A stretch of 64,000 bases of DNA from Bacillota bacterium (GTDB lineage: Bacteria > Bacillota > Sulfobacillia > Sulfobacillales > Sulfobacillaceae), in assembly GCA_021821465.1 (NCBI GenBank), contig JAKACM010000001.1:1-64000 (forward strand), in the 5' to 3' direction. This document shows, piece by piece, positions 38,088 to 47,931 of this stretch (its first letter is position 1; each line of letters begins with the position of its first letter). A model generated the notes under the pieces. It did not search any database. It was not told where the DNA came from and saw only the letters and a program-made list of their open reading frames with translations. A program made the translations under genes and the position numbers.

Positions 38088-39773
38088 TTAAGGGCGCAGA
38101 ATTCTAGACGTCTCGCGCAAAAGCTTGTCCTCCTCAGGAGAAGCCACAACCCTCAGGGGAACATGTTCGTCCCCAACCATCAGCAATCCTTCTCCTACCT
38201 GGGCCTGCGCAATTTTCCCCACTTCCCCCTCATGCAAACGCAAATACTCCTGAATTTGGTGAATACTCTCAGGATGCTGCTTGAGCAGCATCACAATCGG
38301 AGCATTTCTCAGACATACTTCGGCGGCTTGAGAACGAACAAAATCATTCATGTCCTGAGTCAGTAAGGACAGTGCAGTGCCCCACTTGCGAGCCCGCCTA
38401 AATAGCGATTCCAAGTATTTGGCAGACTCATCATCGGTTAAAAGGTGCCAAGCCTCATCAAAAATGATCAGCCGCTGCACTCCTCGTGATGTCTCTCTGA
38501 TCAACCATTCACTTAGTGCCAGGTAGGCCGCATTCTTCATCGTCGAGGTTAAGTGACTCAAATCGAAGATCTGGAAATGAGGATTGGCAGAACGCCCCCT
38601 TCCCTTCCCCATAACCGTGCGCCATCTGACAATCACCATCTCCAATTGCTCAGTCAATTCCGAATCCCGAGCGTTGAGATCATTCAAGATGTCTTCAACA
38701 TCCAAGGTTTTGGGGTCAACTTGCCACCTATCACCCTGGTTGCGCTTCCAATAAGTCCATAAGACTGGAGGAAGCACCATTTTCAAGCGATGCTCAAATC
38801 CCGGGAGCAATCTGGACAAAAAACGAATCAAAAAATCACTATCATGTTCCCAATCCTCGGTATCGGCCATCATTTGAAAGGGATCATAGGGAAAGGATCC
38901 ATGAGGCTGCCCCACGGCCCAAATATGTGCCCCAACTTTCCCCAAACCGTTATACTCCCCTTCAGGATCTATGATGTAGACTGGCAATTCGAAATAGCGC
39001 GATCGCAACGCTTCCAGTTTGGCCGCATAACTTTTCCCCGCCCCCGACCAGGCAATAGTAATGGAGTGCGGAGAGGGCATGACAAAACGATTCACCAGAA
39101 CCAGCGATCGGTTTTGCGGATTAATGCCCCATAAAATCCCTTGGGGATGAACGACCTCTTCGGACACTAAAGGGAATAATGTGGCCCAGGTATCACTTTC
39201 CATTTCCCGTACCGCTGCGGGCGGTTCTCCCAAGGGAAGAGTCCATTTCAGACCTTGGACGTGCTGAAAATATAGAGCTCTCACCGTCACTAACAGACTT
39301 TCACAAACGTTTTGCAACATGGCGGTCGCATCATTTAATTCTTCCAAAGTCGGTGACCATAATGTCATGTGCAAACTCGTTTCCAACATTCTGGCGTCAC
39401 CACGAGTTAACTTCTGGCGGATGCGCTCCGCGTCCTCGATAGCCGTTTCCATCGCCGGATCTGCCAGTCGTCCCTGGGATTTGGCGGCATTGTCCAGTCC
39501 TCTATTCCATAACAAGTGCCGCCTCATGGAACGCAAAACCACTTGAGGAGGAAGAGGCCCTTGGTAAAAGGCTATAGTCAACGGATAAGGGAAGCGTAAC
39601 AGGGAATCGAACCATCCGGGGTAAACTTGTCGCGGATATCCAATAACCATAAATGAGCGGGCCCAACGATTGCCGACACGCAGCTGTTTAGAGTCGACGT
39701 CGATATAGTCCGGCCAAACAAGATCCGCATCCCGAAGAAGACGCCTCCGTTTGAAACGCCCTCTTATACCCAA
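38088..39773 (-). CDS. VirB4/TraC-like conjugation ATPase (motor domain)
   Basis: Walker A SITIAWSGAGKSYAAK; YIIDPEGEYNGLG; Walker B RLIIFDEAWHLL; SLLTQDMNDF. Confidence 0.9.
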   Translation of the reverse strand: MGIRGRFKRRRLLRDADLVWPDYIDVDSKQLRVGNRWARSFMVIGYPRQVYPGWFDSLLRFPYPLTIAFYQGPLPPQVVLRSMRRHLLWNRGLDNAAKSQGRLADPAMETAIEDAERIRQKLTRGDARMLETSLHMTLWSPTLEELNDATAMLQNVCESLLVTVRALYFQHVQGLKWTLPLGEPPAAVREMESDTWATLFPLVSEEVVHPQGILWGINPQNRSLVLVNRFVMPSPHSITIAWSGAGKSYAAKLEALRSRYFELPVYIIDPEGEYNGLGKVGAHIWAVGQPHGSFPYDPFQMMADTEDWEHDSDFLIRFLSRLLPGFEHRLKMVLPPVLWTYWKRNQGDRWQVDPKTLDVEDILNDLNARDSELTEQLEMVIVRWRTVMGKGRGRSANPHFQIFDLSHLTSTMKNAAYLALSEWLIRETSRGVQRLIIFDEAWHLLTDDESAKYLESLFRRARKWGTALSLLTQDMNDFVRSQAAEVCLRNAPIVMLLKQHPESIHQIQEYLRLHEGEVGKIAQAQVGEGLLMVGDEHVPLRVVASPEEDKLLRETSRILRP

Positions 39774-40363
39774 TCTCGTTCTCCTCGGACGTTAGCACGG
39801 TCATCTCGCCCAAAACTCTCCCGCAAAAACTCGAGTGTCGTATTCTGATCTAATGTTCGAATTTGAATACCCAGCCCTCTTAGGCCTTGAGTTAGGATAT
39901 CGAGTCGGCGCATAAGTTCCTGTTCGGCCGCATCCCACACAAATTCCCTTGTCCTCCCAACACCTTTTCTCGCTTCTGTACCTTGCCAGAACGTCACAAT
40001 ATAAAATCGCCGTTTCACCAATCGATTCCCTTTCACGGTGTTGCGCAAAAATTGAAGGTAATCCCCTAAGGACGGACGCAAATGCGCTTCAATCGATTCT
40101 TCATGACGCTTCAAATCTGCGAGGTATTCATCGACACGCAAAAAATCGGATCGAACCAATAATTGCACGGGAAAACTTAAACCGTTGAGAAAGTTTGCGT
40201 AACCGTTGATCAACTGTTCTTGTTCCTGTGGCGGCCGCAATGCAAAATTTATGGGCTGTGCCTCCAAAATCGCCACATAACGGTCCTTGTCAACAAGGCA
40301 AATTCCCGGTCCAATCTCTTCAATGGGAAATAGTTTATTCATATTGAACTGCACTAAACCCAT
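39764..40363 (-). CDS. VirB4 N-terminal-like protein (split VirB4)
   Basis: TrsE/VirB4 N-terminal pattern (GICLVDKDRYVAILEAQPINFALRPPQEQEQLINGYANFLNGLSFPVQLLVRS); overlaps the ATPase ORF by 10 bp. Confidence 0.75.
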   Translation of the reverse strand: MGLVQFNMNKLFPIEEIGPGICLVDKDRYVAILEAQPINFALRPPQEQEQLINGYANFLNGLSFPVQLLVRSDFLRVDEYLADLKRHEESIEAHLRPSLGDYLQFLRNTVKGNRLVKRRFYIVTFWQGTEARKGVGRTREFVWDAAEQELMRRLDILTQGLRGLGIQIRTLDQNTTLEFLRESFGRDDRANVRGERDWV

Positions 40364-40375
40364 CTCCTCTTGGTT

Positions 40376-40681
40376 TTATGGTAAGTAGTGTTTTGGCCGA
40401 ATAATGAAACCCGCAATGATTCCCACCCACTGTGGCAAACTTCGGGATTCAACCCGCACTCCCGCCAGAGCAAATCCCACGCCCAATATGGCTGTGCAAA
40501 GGACGTACACCACAGTTGACGGCCATTCCCGTTGGTGCCAAACAGCGATATCGAGAGCAATTGCAGCGGCAGGCCATATTAAATCCTGGAGTCGCATCCC
40601 CCCCAATATCGGTGGATCCGTGTCCAAAGGAACTGCCACAACCTTATAAGCATTAGTAGTTTTCATCCCAATTTGGGGCAC
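40376..40681 (-). CDS. PrgI/VirB3-like small membrane protein
   Basis: AYKVVAVPLDTDPPILGGMRLQDLIWPAAAIAL plus second TM; directly upstream of VirB4-like genes. Confidence 0.65.
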   Translation of the reverse strand: MPQIGMKTTNAYKVVAVPLDTDPPILGGMRLQDLIWPAAAIALDIAVWHQREWPSTVVYVLCTAILGVGFALAGVRVESRSLPQWVGIIAGFIIRPKHYLP

Positions 40682-40726
40682 AAAGACTCCGTCCTTCCGG
40701 GCAGAGAGGAGCGCCTTCCTCCCTTC

Positions 40727-41245
40727 TCAGATGATGTTCCCGTTGTTTATGTATTGATTGGGCGTGAAACTCACTGGGCGTGTGATAAACTGCCAACCAT
40801 CTCCTTGATGCCAATTCCCGTCGCGGTCCCAAATCTCCCCACTCCCCGTGGTACACCCCGTCAGATTCCCAGATACCGCCGGCGCGAAATCACCGCTGGA
40901 ACAAAACACCTCCGGTTTAAAACCCACGATGGTCTTTGCGCCGCGACAAGTACCGCCTGGAACCCGTATCGGTCCGTGTGGCAGCTGCCTCGACCTGTAC
41001 TTGCATCTGTACAAACGCGGGCAAAAGGGACAAATTGGCTCTTATGCGTGCATCCATACATAGCACATCCAAGTCGCGTGCCTTCGTAAAATCACGAGCC
41101 AGATGCTTCTCCCCATCCGACTTCCCCCGGGCAAAACCGTCGCTTTCAGTAGCGATGCATCCAAACACCAGCAAGTGGCATTCACCGCACGGCCCGCGCT
41201 ACCTCCGGTTAAAAGAGACTCCGAGAGCAAGATCCAAAGAAGCAT
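40727..41245 (-). pseudogene. Possible frameshifted coding region inside the T4SS-like operon
   Basis: Overlapping minus ORFs in three frames (41042..41245, 40917..41174, 40727..41014) read as plausible consecutive segments. Confidence 0.3.
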
Positions 41246-41420
41246 TCCAGTGTGAGCACCGACTGAAGGTCCGGAGACCTGAGACCCTTTCCAACCCGTC
41301 CCCTCGATTTTCAGGCGTCTAGGGTGGTCAACCAGAGCTTGAAGTATCTTGCAATCTCCGCCCTGAAGGGCGAAGTGGACACTCTTCTCTCATCTCATTG
41401 ATCCACATAACATAGAATTC

Positions 41421-42221
41421 TTATGGTCCAACGGTTCCGGCAAGCCGTCTTAATTGCCCCGGGAGTTTTACGACGTAATATAGCAGTCCAATTTCCTCGA
41501 CTTGCCCCATGACAGTGCCCGCACCTTGATTAGCCAACATATGAATGAATAAATAAAAGGCCATGGCTTGAATGCTTTGAATGAATATCGCAATCAAGAG
41601 CTCCTTGAGGACACGCAACAAAGCTTCCGACCTTTGAGTTTGAGCCATCCAAAAAAGGGCAAACCATGGGATGAGCGACAAAAGCACGACAATTTCGATA
41701 TCTCGCACCGCATAATAAACACCCAGCATTGCTACCAATACCACTACCGCCAGCGTCAGCACAATGGTCGTGATGGGATCAGTTAATAGGGCCATATGAG
41801 AGGTAAAATGGAACGTTATCGTGGATGAGGCCAGTAGCGCAGCCACAATCCGGTTATTAAACAGCAATAAGCCCTGGACAAGCGGCAACGAAAACACGGC
41901 CCAAATGATCTGAGTGAACGTGCGATGAAGCACGTGAATGGGGGAAAATCCCCATCCTTGTGCATTCAATTCCGGCCACTGGGACTGGATAACCGCAACA
42001 ACAAAGAATACGGTCGTAGCGGCAATCGCTAAATTGCGACTGAAATCAAACAAAGAATAAGCTTGCACGGGAATCTGAAAAGGATAGAAAATAGTATGCT
42101 TTAATATTTCTTGACTGAAGCCAATCAATGCCTGATTCAACCCTGAACTCAACCACGACAGCACACTGTGAAGCGGATTCAAGGCGGCAACCTTCGCATG
42201 TGAAAAACTAGCTTGCCGCAT
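41421..42221 (-). CDS. VirB6/TrbL-like polytopic membrane protein
   Basis: Multiple TM segments with TrbL-type arrangement; between VirB2-like and PrgI-like genes. Confidence 0.6.
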   Translation of the reverse strand: MRQASFSHAKVAALNPLHSVLSWLSSGLNQALIGFSQEILKHTIFYPFQIPVQAYSLFDFSRNLAIAATTVFFVVAVIQSQWPELNAQGWGFSPIHVLHRTFTQIIWAVFSLPLVQGLLLFNNRIVAALLASSTITFHFTSHMALLTDPITTIVLTLAVVVLVAMLGVYYAVRDIEIVVLLSLIPWFALFWMAQTQRSEALLRVLKELLIAIFIQSIQAMAFYLFIHMLANQGAGTVMGQVEEIGLLYYVVKLPGQLRRLAGTVGP

Positions 42222-42441
42222 ATTGGAGAATTTGTCGGATTACATCGACCAGTAGAATCAAAACCAATCCGGTTGCCGCCCGCATCATTAGCTCCTTCGC
42301 CGCCTGAACACTGCGTGGACTTTGCGCGATCATAAACCGAATTCCCCCATAAACCATGACCAGAGAAAAGAGACCTCCGGCTACATCCACAAGCAGTGCC
42401 GTGAGTTTGGTTATTAATGACAAGACATGCGTTGTTGGCAT
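42208..42441 (-). CDS. VirB2/TrbC-like small two-TM protein
   Basis: MPTTHVLSLITKLTALLVDVAGGLFSLVMVYGGIRFMIAQSPRSVQAAKELMMRAATGLVLILLVDVIRQIL. Confidence 0.6.
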   Translation of the reverse strand: MPTTHVLSLITKLTALLVDVAGGLFSLVMVYGGIRFMIAQSPRSVQAAKELMMRAATGLVLILLVDVIRQILQYAAS

Positions 42442-42851
42442 AGAATGTCTGGCTCCTTCGATATATTCAAAAGACAAACCCATGAATACCGATTCGCGCA
42501 AAGTTATTGGTTCGCCAAAATCCTGCAGAACCTCCCACTTTATCCCAGAAGACCGTAAGATTGCTCTGGGTGTATGTGAAATCGACTTGCAAATGGACAA
42601 GCTCACCTCAGAAGAGCTCCGGGCAGAATTGGCAATTGCTTAACCTGGGAAAAGACCCGTGTATATTCCACAATTCCCCTTCCGTAGACAATTCCTAGAA
42701 CCCCCGACATCACCTTCTCCCATCTCCGGCTTCGCGGGCGGAATGGATCTTGTCAACGGCCCATCTCATGTGGATGTAAATCCGAATCCGCAGTAATAAT
42801 AGCCGAGAATGTTATCAGGCTTCCTGTCGAATTTGTCGGAAATCCATTGCT

Positions 42852-42882
42852 AAAAAAAGATCGCCATTTATGGCGGCCATTT
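42852..42882 (-). terminator. Rho-independent terminator downstream of thioesterase gene
   Basis: Minus strand: GGCCGCCATAAATGGCGATCTTTTTTT. Confidence 0.75.
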
Positions 42883-42892
42883 TTGCCAAGAA

Positions 42893-43366
42893 TTAGATTC
42901 GCTGGCGATGTTCCAGCCTTATTTTTCTCCGCTGCTCAGCTTGATGAAATCTATCTATTTCGTCTTTGGTTTCCAGGATAAGAGGAGGAACCTCTATTGG
43001 CTGACCCTCGTCGTTCAAAGCCACAAAAGTAAGGTACGCCGTACTGGTTTTTTTCACGTCATATTCGTGCAAGTCTTCGCGAAAGACATCCACGCCTATT
43101 TCCATCGATGTGCGTCCAACCCAGTTGACTTGAGCAATTAATCTTACGACTTGTCCGACCTTAACCGGATGCAGAAATTCCAAAGAGTCCATCGACGCTG
43201 TCACGGCAACATGTCCCGCATGTCGCGCCGCGGTAATCGCGGCCGCCAGATCAATCCAGTGCATGAGACGTCCGCCCAAAATGTTTCCAAGCTGATTGGA
43301 ATCACCGGGCACGACCAGTTCGGTCATTTCCGTTCGAGAAAAAGCCGGCGTGCGTCCATTCTCCAC
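42893..43366 (-). CDS. Acyl-CoA thioesterase, hotdog fold (GTG start at 43366)
   Basis: NQLGNILGGRLMHWIDLAAAITAARHAG; VKVGQVVRLIAQVNWVGRTSMEIGVDV. Confidence 0.87.
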   Translation of the reverse strand: MENGRTPAFSRTEMTELVVPGDSNQLGNILGGRLMHWIDLAAAITAARHAGHVAVTASMDSLEFLHPVKVGQVVRLIAQVNWVGRTSMEIGVDVFREDLHEYDVKKTSTAYLTFVALNDEGQPIEVPPLILETKDEIDRFHQAEQRRKIRLEHRQRI

Positions 43367-43454
43367 TTTCGTTCTTTCCTTTCCGCATGATTTTGGTATA
43401 AGTGTGTCTCCAATCCAACATCCTAACATTAACGTTATCTGGGAGGGAAATTGT

Positions 43455-44873
43455 GTGAGTATTAAGTCCAGTCGTCTCCGTCGGCGTCCTTCAGCTACTT
43501 CGCATCACGGATTTCAACAAGACCTAGGCGCATTCAGCCTAACCCTTTTGACATTGGGGGGAATCATGGGTTCGGGGTTGTTTATGGCCAGCGGGCTGGT
43601 TATAAAACGGGCCGGGCCCGCCGCTCTTATCTTATATGTTTTAGGCGCATGGGCCATGTACCTGGAAATCTCTGCTCTGGGCGAAATGTCTATCGCGTCT
43701 CCTACCCCTGGCTCCTTTCTCAATTACACCCGTGTCGTTCTGGGTCCAGGCTGGACATTTGTAGCCGGATGGATTTTTTGGTTGTCCAGTGTGCTCACAA
43801 TGTCCAGCGAAGCTACAGCTGCCAGTTTGTTTTCCCGACTGTGGTTCCCCCAAATTCCTTTATGGGTATGGTCACTGGTTTATTCTGTTTTCATCATTTC
43901 CGTCAATTTTGTCAGTGTACGCGGTTTTGGCACCGTTGAAGACATTATGGCCGGAATCAAATCCATTGCCGTGTTATTATTTTTGGGTGTAGGAACCCTA
44001 GCCGTGACTCACCTCCTTCCTGCGACCCCACCTTCAGTCGCCGCATCCGGATTTCACACCTTTTTGAGTCATGGGGGATTGTTTCCGCATGGGTGGATCG
44101 GATCCTTACCCGCCTTCCTGTTGGTGTTATTTGCCTACGCCGGGACGGGTGTCATTGGGCTCGCCGCTGCGGAAACCAAAGATCCGAAAAAAACCATTGC
44201 GACCAGTATTCGCTGGACTACCGGGCTCATTACGGTCATGTACGTCGGATCAATTATCCTAATCTTAAATTTGATCCCGTGGCACCACATGTCCTCATCC
44301 GTTTCGCCGTTCGTTCTTGCCGTTAAGGCCAGTAACTTGCCATATGGTGCGTCAATCATGAATTTCGTTTTGCTCTTTGCCGTTTTGTCAACCATGAATG
44401 CAGCCTTATATTCCAATGTACGTGTTCTCTATGGATTAGCCCACGCGAATCAAGCGCCCAAAGTCCTGGGCAAACTCAATGCCAAGGGAATTCCCGGCAA
44501 CGCGATATGGATGAGTGCGGGATTGTTAGGTTTAACCATCATTCTGGCCTTCGCCTTGCCTCACAAAGCCTATGGCTATTTGGTAACGGCAACCGGCTTT
44601 CAAGCCATGTTTATTTGGATAATGGTTCTCTTAACCCAAATCTATTATCGTCCCTATATCCAGCGCCATCACCCCGAACGCTTAAGCTACCGGTTATGGG
44701 GATTTCCTTATACCACATACTTGGTCATGGCCATTGTTGTCATAGGAATCGTGGCTTCTCCTCTGGCCAAAACTGAAGCCGTGGGAGCCGTTGTGGGATT
44801 TGGTGGGATCGTTTTGGCCTGGTTGGCATGGATATTTTTGCGCCATCGTTTGCTGGCATCTAACACGGATTAA
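43455..44873 (+). CDS. APC-family amino acid permease (GTG start)
   Basis: GGIMGSGLFMASGLVIKRAGPAALI; AYAGTGVIGLAAAETKDPKKTI; ~12 TM. Confidence 0.9.
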   Translation: MSIKSSRLRRRPSATSHHGFQQDLGAFSLTLLTLGGIMGSGLFMASGLVIKRAGPAALILYVLGAWAMYLEISALGEMSIASPTPGSFLNYTRVVLGPGWTFVAGWIFWLSSVLTMSSEATAASLFSRLWFPQIPLWVWSLVYSVFIISVNFVSVRGFGTVEDIMAGIKSIAVLLFLGVGTLAVTHLLPATPPSVAASGFHTFLSHGGLFPHGWIGSLPAFLLVLFAYAGTGVIGLAAAETKDPKKTIATSIRWTTGLITVMYVGSIILILNLIPWHHMSSSVSPFVLAVKASNLPYGASIMNFVLLFAVLSTMNAALYSNVRVLYGLAHANQAPKVLGKLNAKGIPGNAIWMSAGLLGLTIILAFALPHKAYGYLVTATGFQAMFIWIMVLLTQIYYRPYIQRHHPERLSYRLWGFPYTTYLVMAIVVIGIVASPLAKTEAVGAVVGFGGIVLAWLAWIFLRHRLLASNTD

Positions 44874-45007
44874 ACAGACTCCTCCATTTTGCTTTGATGT
44901 GATCCGAGAAAGGAGGTTCCGTGGGCGACTTTTCGGAAGCAGTTTTGTAAATGTGCACATCGCGTGTAAAACAGTAGCGGTAAACCCCACTTTGTCAATA
45001 TGGAAAG

Positions 45008-45031
45008 AAAGTGGGCTGACAAAGCCCACCA
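45008..45031. terminator. Terminator-like hairpin between convergent APC and AraC genes
   Basis: GTGGGCT-gaca-AAGCCCAC stem. Confidence 0.5.
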
Positions 45032-45036
45032 CCAGA

Positions 45037-45900
45037 TTAACTCTTCACGACGGGAACCCATACCTCACATCGATAGTCAGCCGAAAGGTCATCACCTGGA
45101 GGAAGAAATTCGACTTCGGGTCCCCCTGAATGTTGATACCCCGTAGCGGGAAACCATTCTTCAAATATACGTCTCCATACATCATGAATGGCGTTCGGCA
45201 ATGAGCCTGCTGATGGAAATACGGCCCAGGTCGAAGCTGGTATGTCGACTTTGCTCCATTCGGCTTCGTCTGGATGTTCAAACTTTCCTTCTACGGCAAT
45301 CGCGTAGGTAAATTCTTCACTTTCATGGTCAATATCCATACAGATCCCATATAGTACGCCCTCCGGATGAAAGGCACGTAGTTTGTCTACGGTTCCATTA
45401 ACATAACATTCCTCCCAAAACTGCGGGATACGGCGAAAGTTCTCTCCGTCCTTGGAGGAAACTCGAATCATCTTTCCAATGACACCAAACGCTTCTCGAT
45501 TTACAATTCTGTATTCCACGTCCTTGTCCCCCTTCAATGATAAATGGAAGGAGATGCGCGGGAATGCCTTGAGCTGAACATTTTGATTGCGAGCATTCGA
45601 CGGCGATATACCGTGAACTTTGCGGAAGGCTTTAGCAAACGACTCCGGGGACTCGTATGCGTATTTGAGAGCAATATCCAAAATCTTGTCCGACGACGTA
45701 CACAAATCTTGAGCCGCCAGAGTAAGCCTTCGCTTTCGAATATACTCTGCAACAGTAACGTTGGTGAGCATATGGAACATTCGCTGAAAGTGAAATGAGG
45801 ATGAATACGCTCGCATAGCAACATCTTCCATATCGATCTGCTCGGTCAAGTTGTCCTCAATGAAGTCTATGGCATCCTTCATTCTGTTTAGCCATTCCAC
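45037..45900 (-). CDS. AraC-family regulator with GyrI-like effector domain (GTG start)
   Basis: DFIEDNLTEQIDMEDVAMRAYSSSFHFQRMFHMLTNVTVAEYIRKRRLTLAAQDL; C-terminal GyrI/AraC_E_bind domain. Confidence 0.9.
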   Translation of the reverse strand: MEWLNRMKDAIDFIEDNLTEQIDMEDVAMRAYSSSFHFQRMFHMLTNVTVAEYIRKRRLTLAAQDLCTSSDKILDIALKYAYESPESFAKAFRKVHGISPSNARNQNVQLKAFPRISFHLSLKGDKDVEYRIVNREAFGVIGKMIRVSSKDGENFRRIPQFWEECYVNGTVDKLRAFHPEGVLYGICMDIDHESEEFTYAIAVEGKFEHPDEAEWSKVDIPASTWAVFPSAGSLPNAIHDVWRRIFEEWFPATGYQHSGGPEVEFLPPGDDLSADYRCEVWVPVVKS

Positions 45901-46424
45901 AACGTCACCTCCTTTGCCTACTATCATAAACAAGACAACTTCAATCTTCCTGTTCATTCGTGTTTTCTCGGAACAGCCGTGAATTATGAGCACGTACCGT
46001 AAGACTCACAACCATTGAATTCAACGTGGCCAAATACCTGGTTTAATATGCTGAACGGCACCCGAAGCTTGACGAGATTTATCGCTCGTATCGACAAAAC
46101 TTGTAGTTTCCGGCACTTGACACTTCGTGAACATGGTGACCTAACGTGATGAAAGCTTGGAAATTCGCAAATTGACCATTTTGCATTTCTAACTATAGGT
46201 GTGCCAAAATTTTTATGGTGGAGGTGAAGGGAGTCATCGTGGTAAATGCGAACCAGCCGTCCCGAGATGCGCCCTTGCCGGGAACCAAGTGTGCTTCGCA
46301 TCACCTTTAATGCTTTGAATGGCTTCAACCATGCACCGCATTGCGATAACCCACCAATGATCTAACAAAAACATCAAAAAGGCACCTGTTATTAGCAGAT
46401 GCTTTCACAATTTCGGTTTCCTCT

Positions 46425-47576
46425 TTATGTGTCCTTACGCAGTATTTCCAAATACTCTTCATAAGCGAATACTCGACTTCTGCGGACATTCTCTGTTTGT
46501 CTCAGTATTCCCAATTTAACAAGCTTGTTAACTGCATTAGATACAGCATTAAAGGAAAGCCTTAATGCCAGACTGGTTTTTTTAATGTCGATAATCGGGC
46601 TGCCTTCAAGATAGTTGAATACCTTCAATACAGTTTTTGAAGCTTTCCCGGTATTTTTTACGAGTTCAACATTTTTACCATGCAGCTTGATTATTCTTTC
46701 GATTGTATTAATTGCATCCTGAGCCGATTCATAGGTTGCCAAAAGAAAGAATTTTATCCACTGCTCAAAATTACCTTTCACCCTAACTTCTGTCAATCGG
46801 TCATAATACTCAATTCTGTTTCTCTTTAAAAAATAAGATATATATAAAGTCTCATGACTCAATAGCTTTTTCTCAATCAGATAGAGTGCAATTAGAAGCC
46901 TTCCTATTCTACCGTTACCATCTAAAAATGGGTGGATAGTTTCAAACTGGTAGTGAATTAAAGCGATTTTAATTAGTGGATCTAGCTCATCCTCACTGTT
47001 TATGAAGTTCTCAAGGTTGGACATCGCCTCAAGCATGTCCTCGGGATTTGGCGGAATATACCTCGCATCCTTTAAGATGCTGCCTGCCGGTCCAAGCCAG
47101 TTCTGGCTCCGCCTGAATTCACCGGCGCTTTTTTCTCCGCCTCGTACGTCCTGCATAAATATCTCATGGGTTTCCTTTAGCAGACGATTACAAATAGGTA
47201 ATTCGGAAAGTCGTGCCGAGGCATATTGCGATGCCTTAATGTAGTTGATAACATCTGCAACATCTTGATTGGTATTCTCCTCAATGTTCGGGTCTAAGAT
47301 ATCATCCAACGTTGCTTGAGTACCTTCAATTTGCGAAGATAACAATGCCTCCTTGCGTACATACATGGAAACAAACAGGTCGATATTAGGAATCCGTCTT
47401 GACATGCCCTCTAAAATACCGATGCTGCGGTTAGCCTTAGAGAGTAGATTAATAGTCTCTTCATCAAACTCAATTGGCGGATTTGGTGGTAACGAATTTG
47501 GCAAAAAGGATTTGTACTGAAGCTCACCGGTTAAATTTGTTTTATATTCTCCCGCACGGTTTTTCATGCCACGCAT
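46425..47576 (-). CDS. Fic-domain protein with C-terminal HTH (SoFic-like, class II inhibitory motif)
   Basis: HPFLDGNGRIGRLL Fic core; SSQIEGT inhibitory motif upstream; C-terminal winged helix-like domain; AT-rich codon usage. Confidence 0.93.
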   Translation of the reverse strand: MRGMKNRAGEYKTNLTGELQYKSFLPNSLPPNPPIEFDEETINLLSKANRSIGILEGMSRRIPNIDLFVSMYVRKEALLSSQIEGTQATLDDILDPNIEENTNQDVADVINYIKASQYASARLSELPICNRLLKETHEIFMQDVRGGEKSAGEFRRSQNWLGPAGSILKDARYIPPNPEDMLEAMSNLENFINSEDELDPLIKIALIHYQFETIHPFLDGNGRIGRLLIALYLIEKKLLSHETLYISYFLKRNRIEYYDRLTEVRVKGNFEQWIKFFLLATYESAQDAINTIERIIKLHGKNVELVKNTGKASKTVLKVFNYLEGSPIIDIKKTSLALRLSFNAVSNAVNKLVKLGILRQTENVRRSRVFAYEEYLEILRKDT

Positions 47577-47606
47577 CTCCTAAAATGAAATTACGACTTT
47601 ATAATA

Positions 47607-47649
47607 GCACTGTTATTTCTTTTTGCAAATTAAAATGAAATAACAGTGC
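47607..47649. repeat. Perfect 13-bp inverted repeat upstream of fic (candidate operator)
   Basis: GCACTGTTATTTC (47607-47619) ... GAAATAACAGTGC (47637-47649); related taaaatgaaattac at 47581. Confidence 0.75.
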
Positions 47650-47840
47650 ATTTTTCTCGTTATTATTTCGTTATTTTTATATTTTCATTTTGTATATGTA
47701 CTAAATATTCCCCGCTTAACTCTAAAGCTGTTTTCACCCCCTGAGCTGCACTTCTAAGAATATTTTTAACTTCAAACCTCATAATTATTTTGGAGGTCGC
47801 ATCCCTCTAAATACCATTTGTCATCTATGAAAACGACCAA

Positions 47841-47880
47841 AAAAACGGGCCAAAAAATGCAATTTTTGAGCCCGTTTTTT
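47841..47880. terminator. Bidirectional terminator
   Basis: aaaaaACGGGCcaaaaaatgcaatttttgaGCCCGTtttttt. Confidence 0.75.
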
Positions 47881-47931
47881 CACCTTTTTGCTTCAGGACT
47901 ACTACATATAGGATATAGTGGTCGACCTGCT

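Noticed and set aside
45995-46330. Minus-strand ORF 45984..46328 and possible transposase debris between AraC and Fic genes
   Set aside because: Fragments such as EAHLVPGKGASRDGW looked transposase-like, but I could not assign a family; too weak to call.
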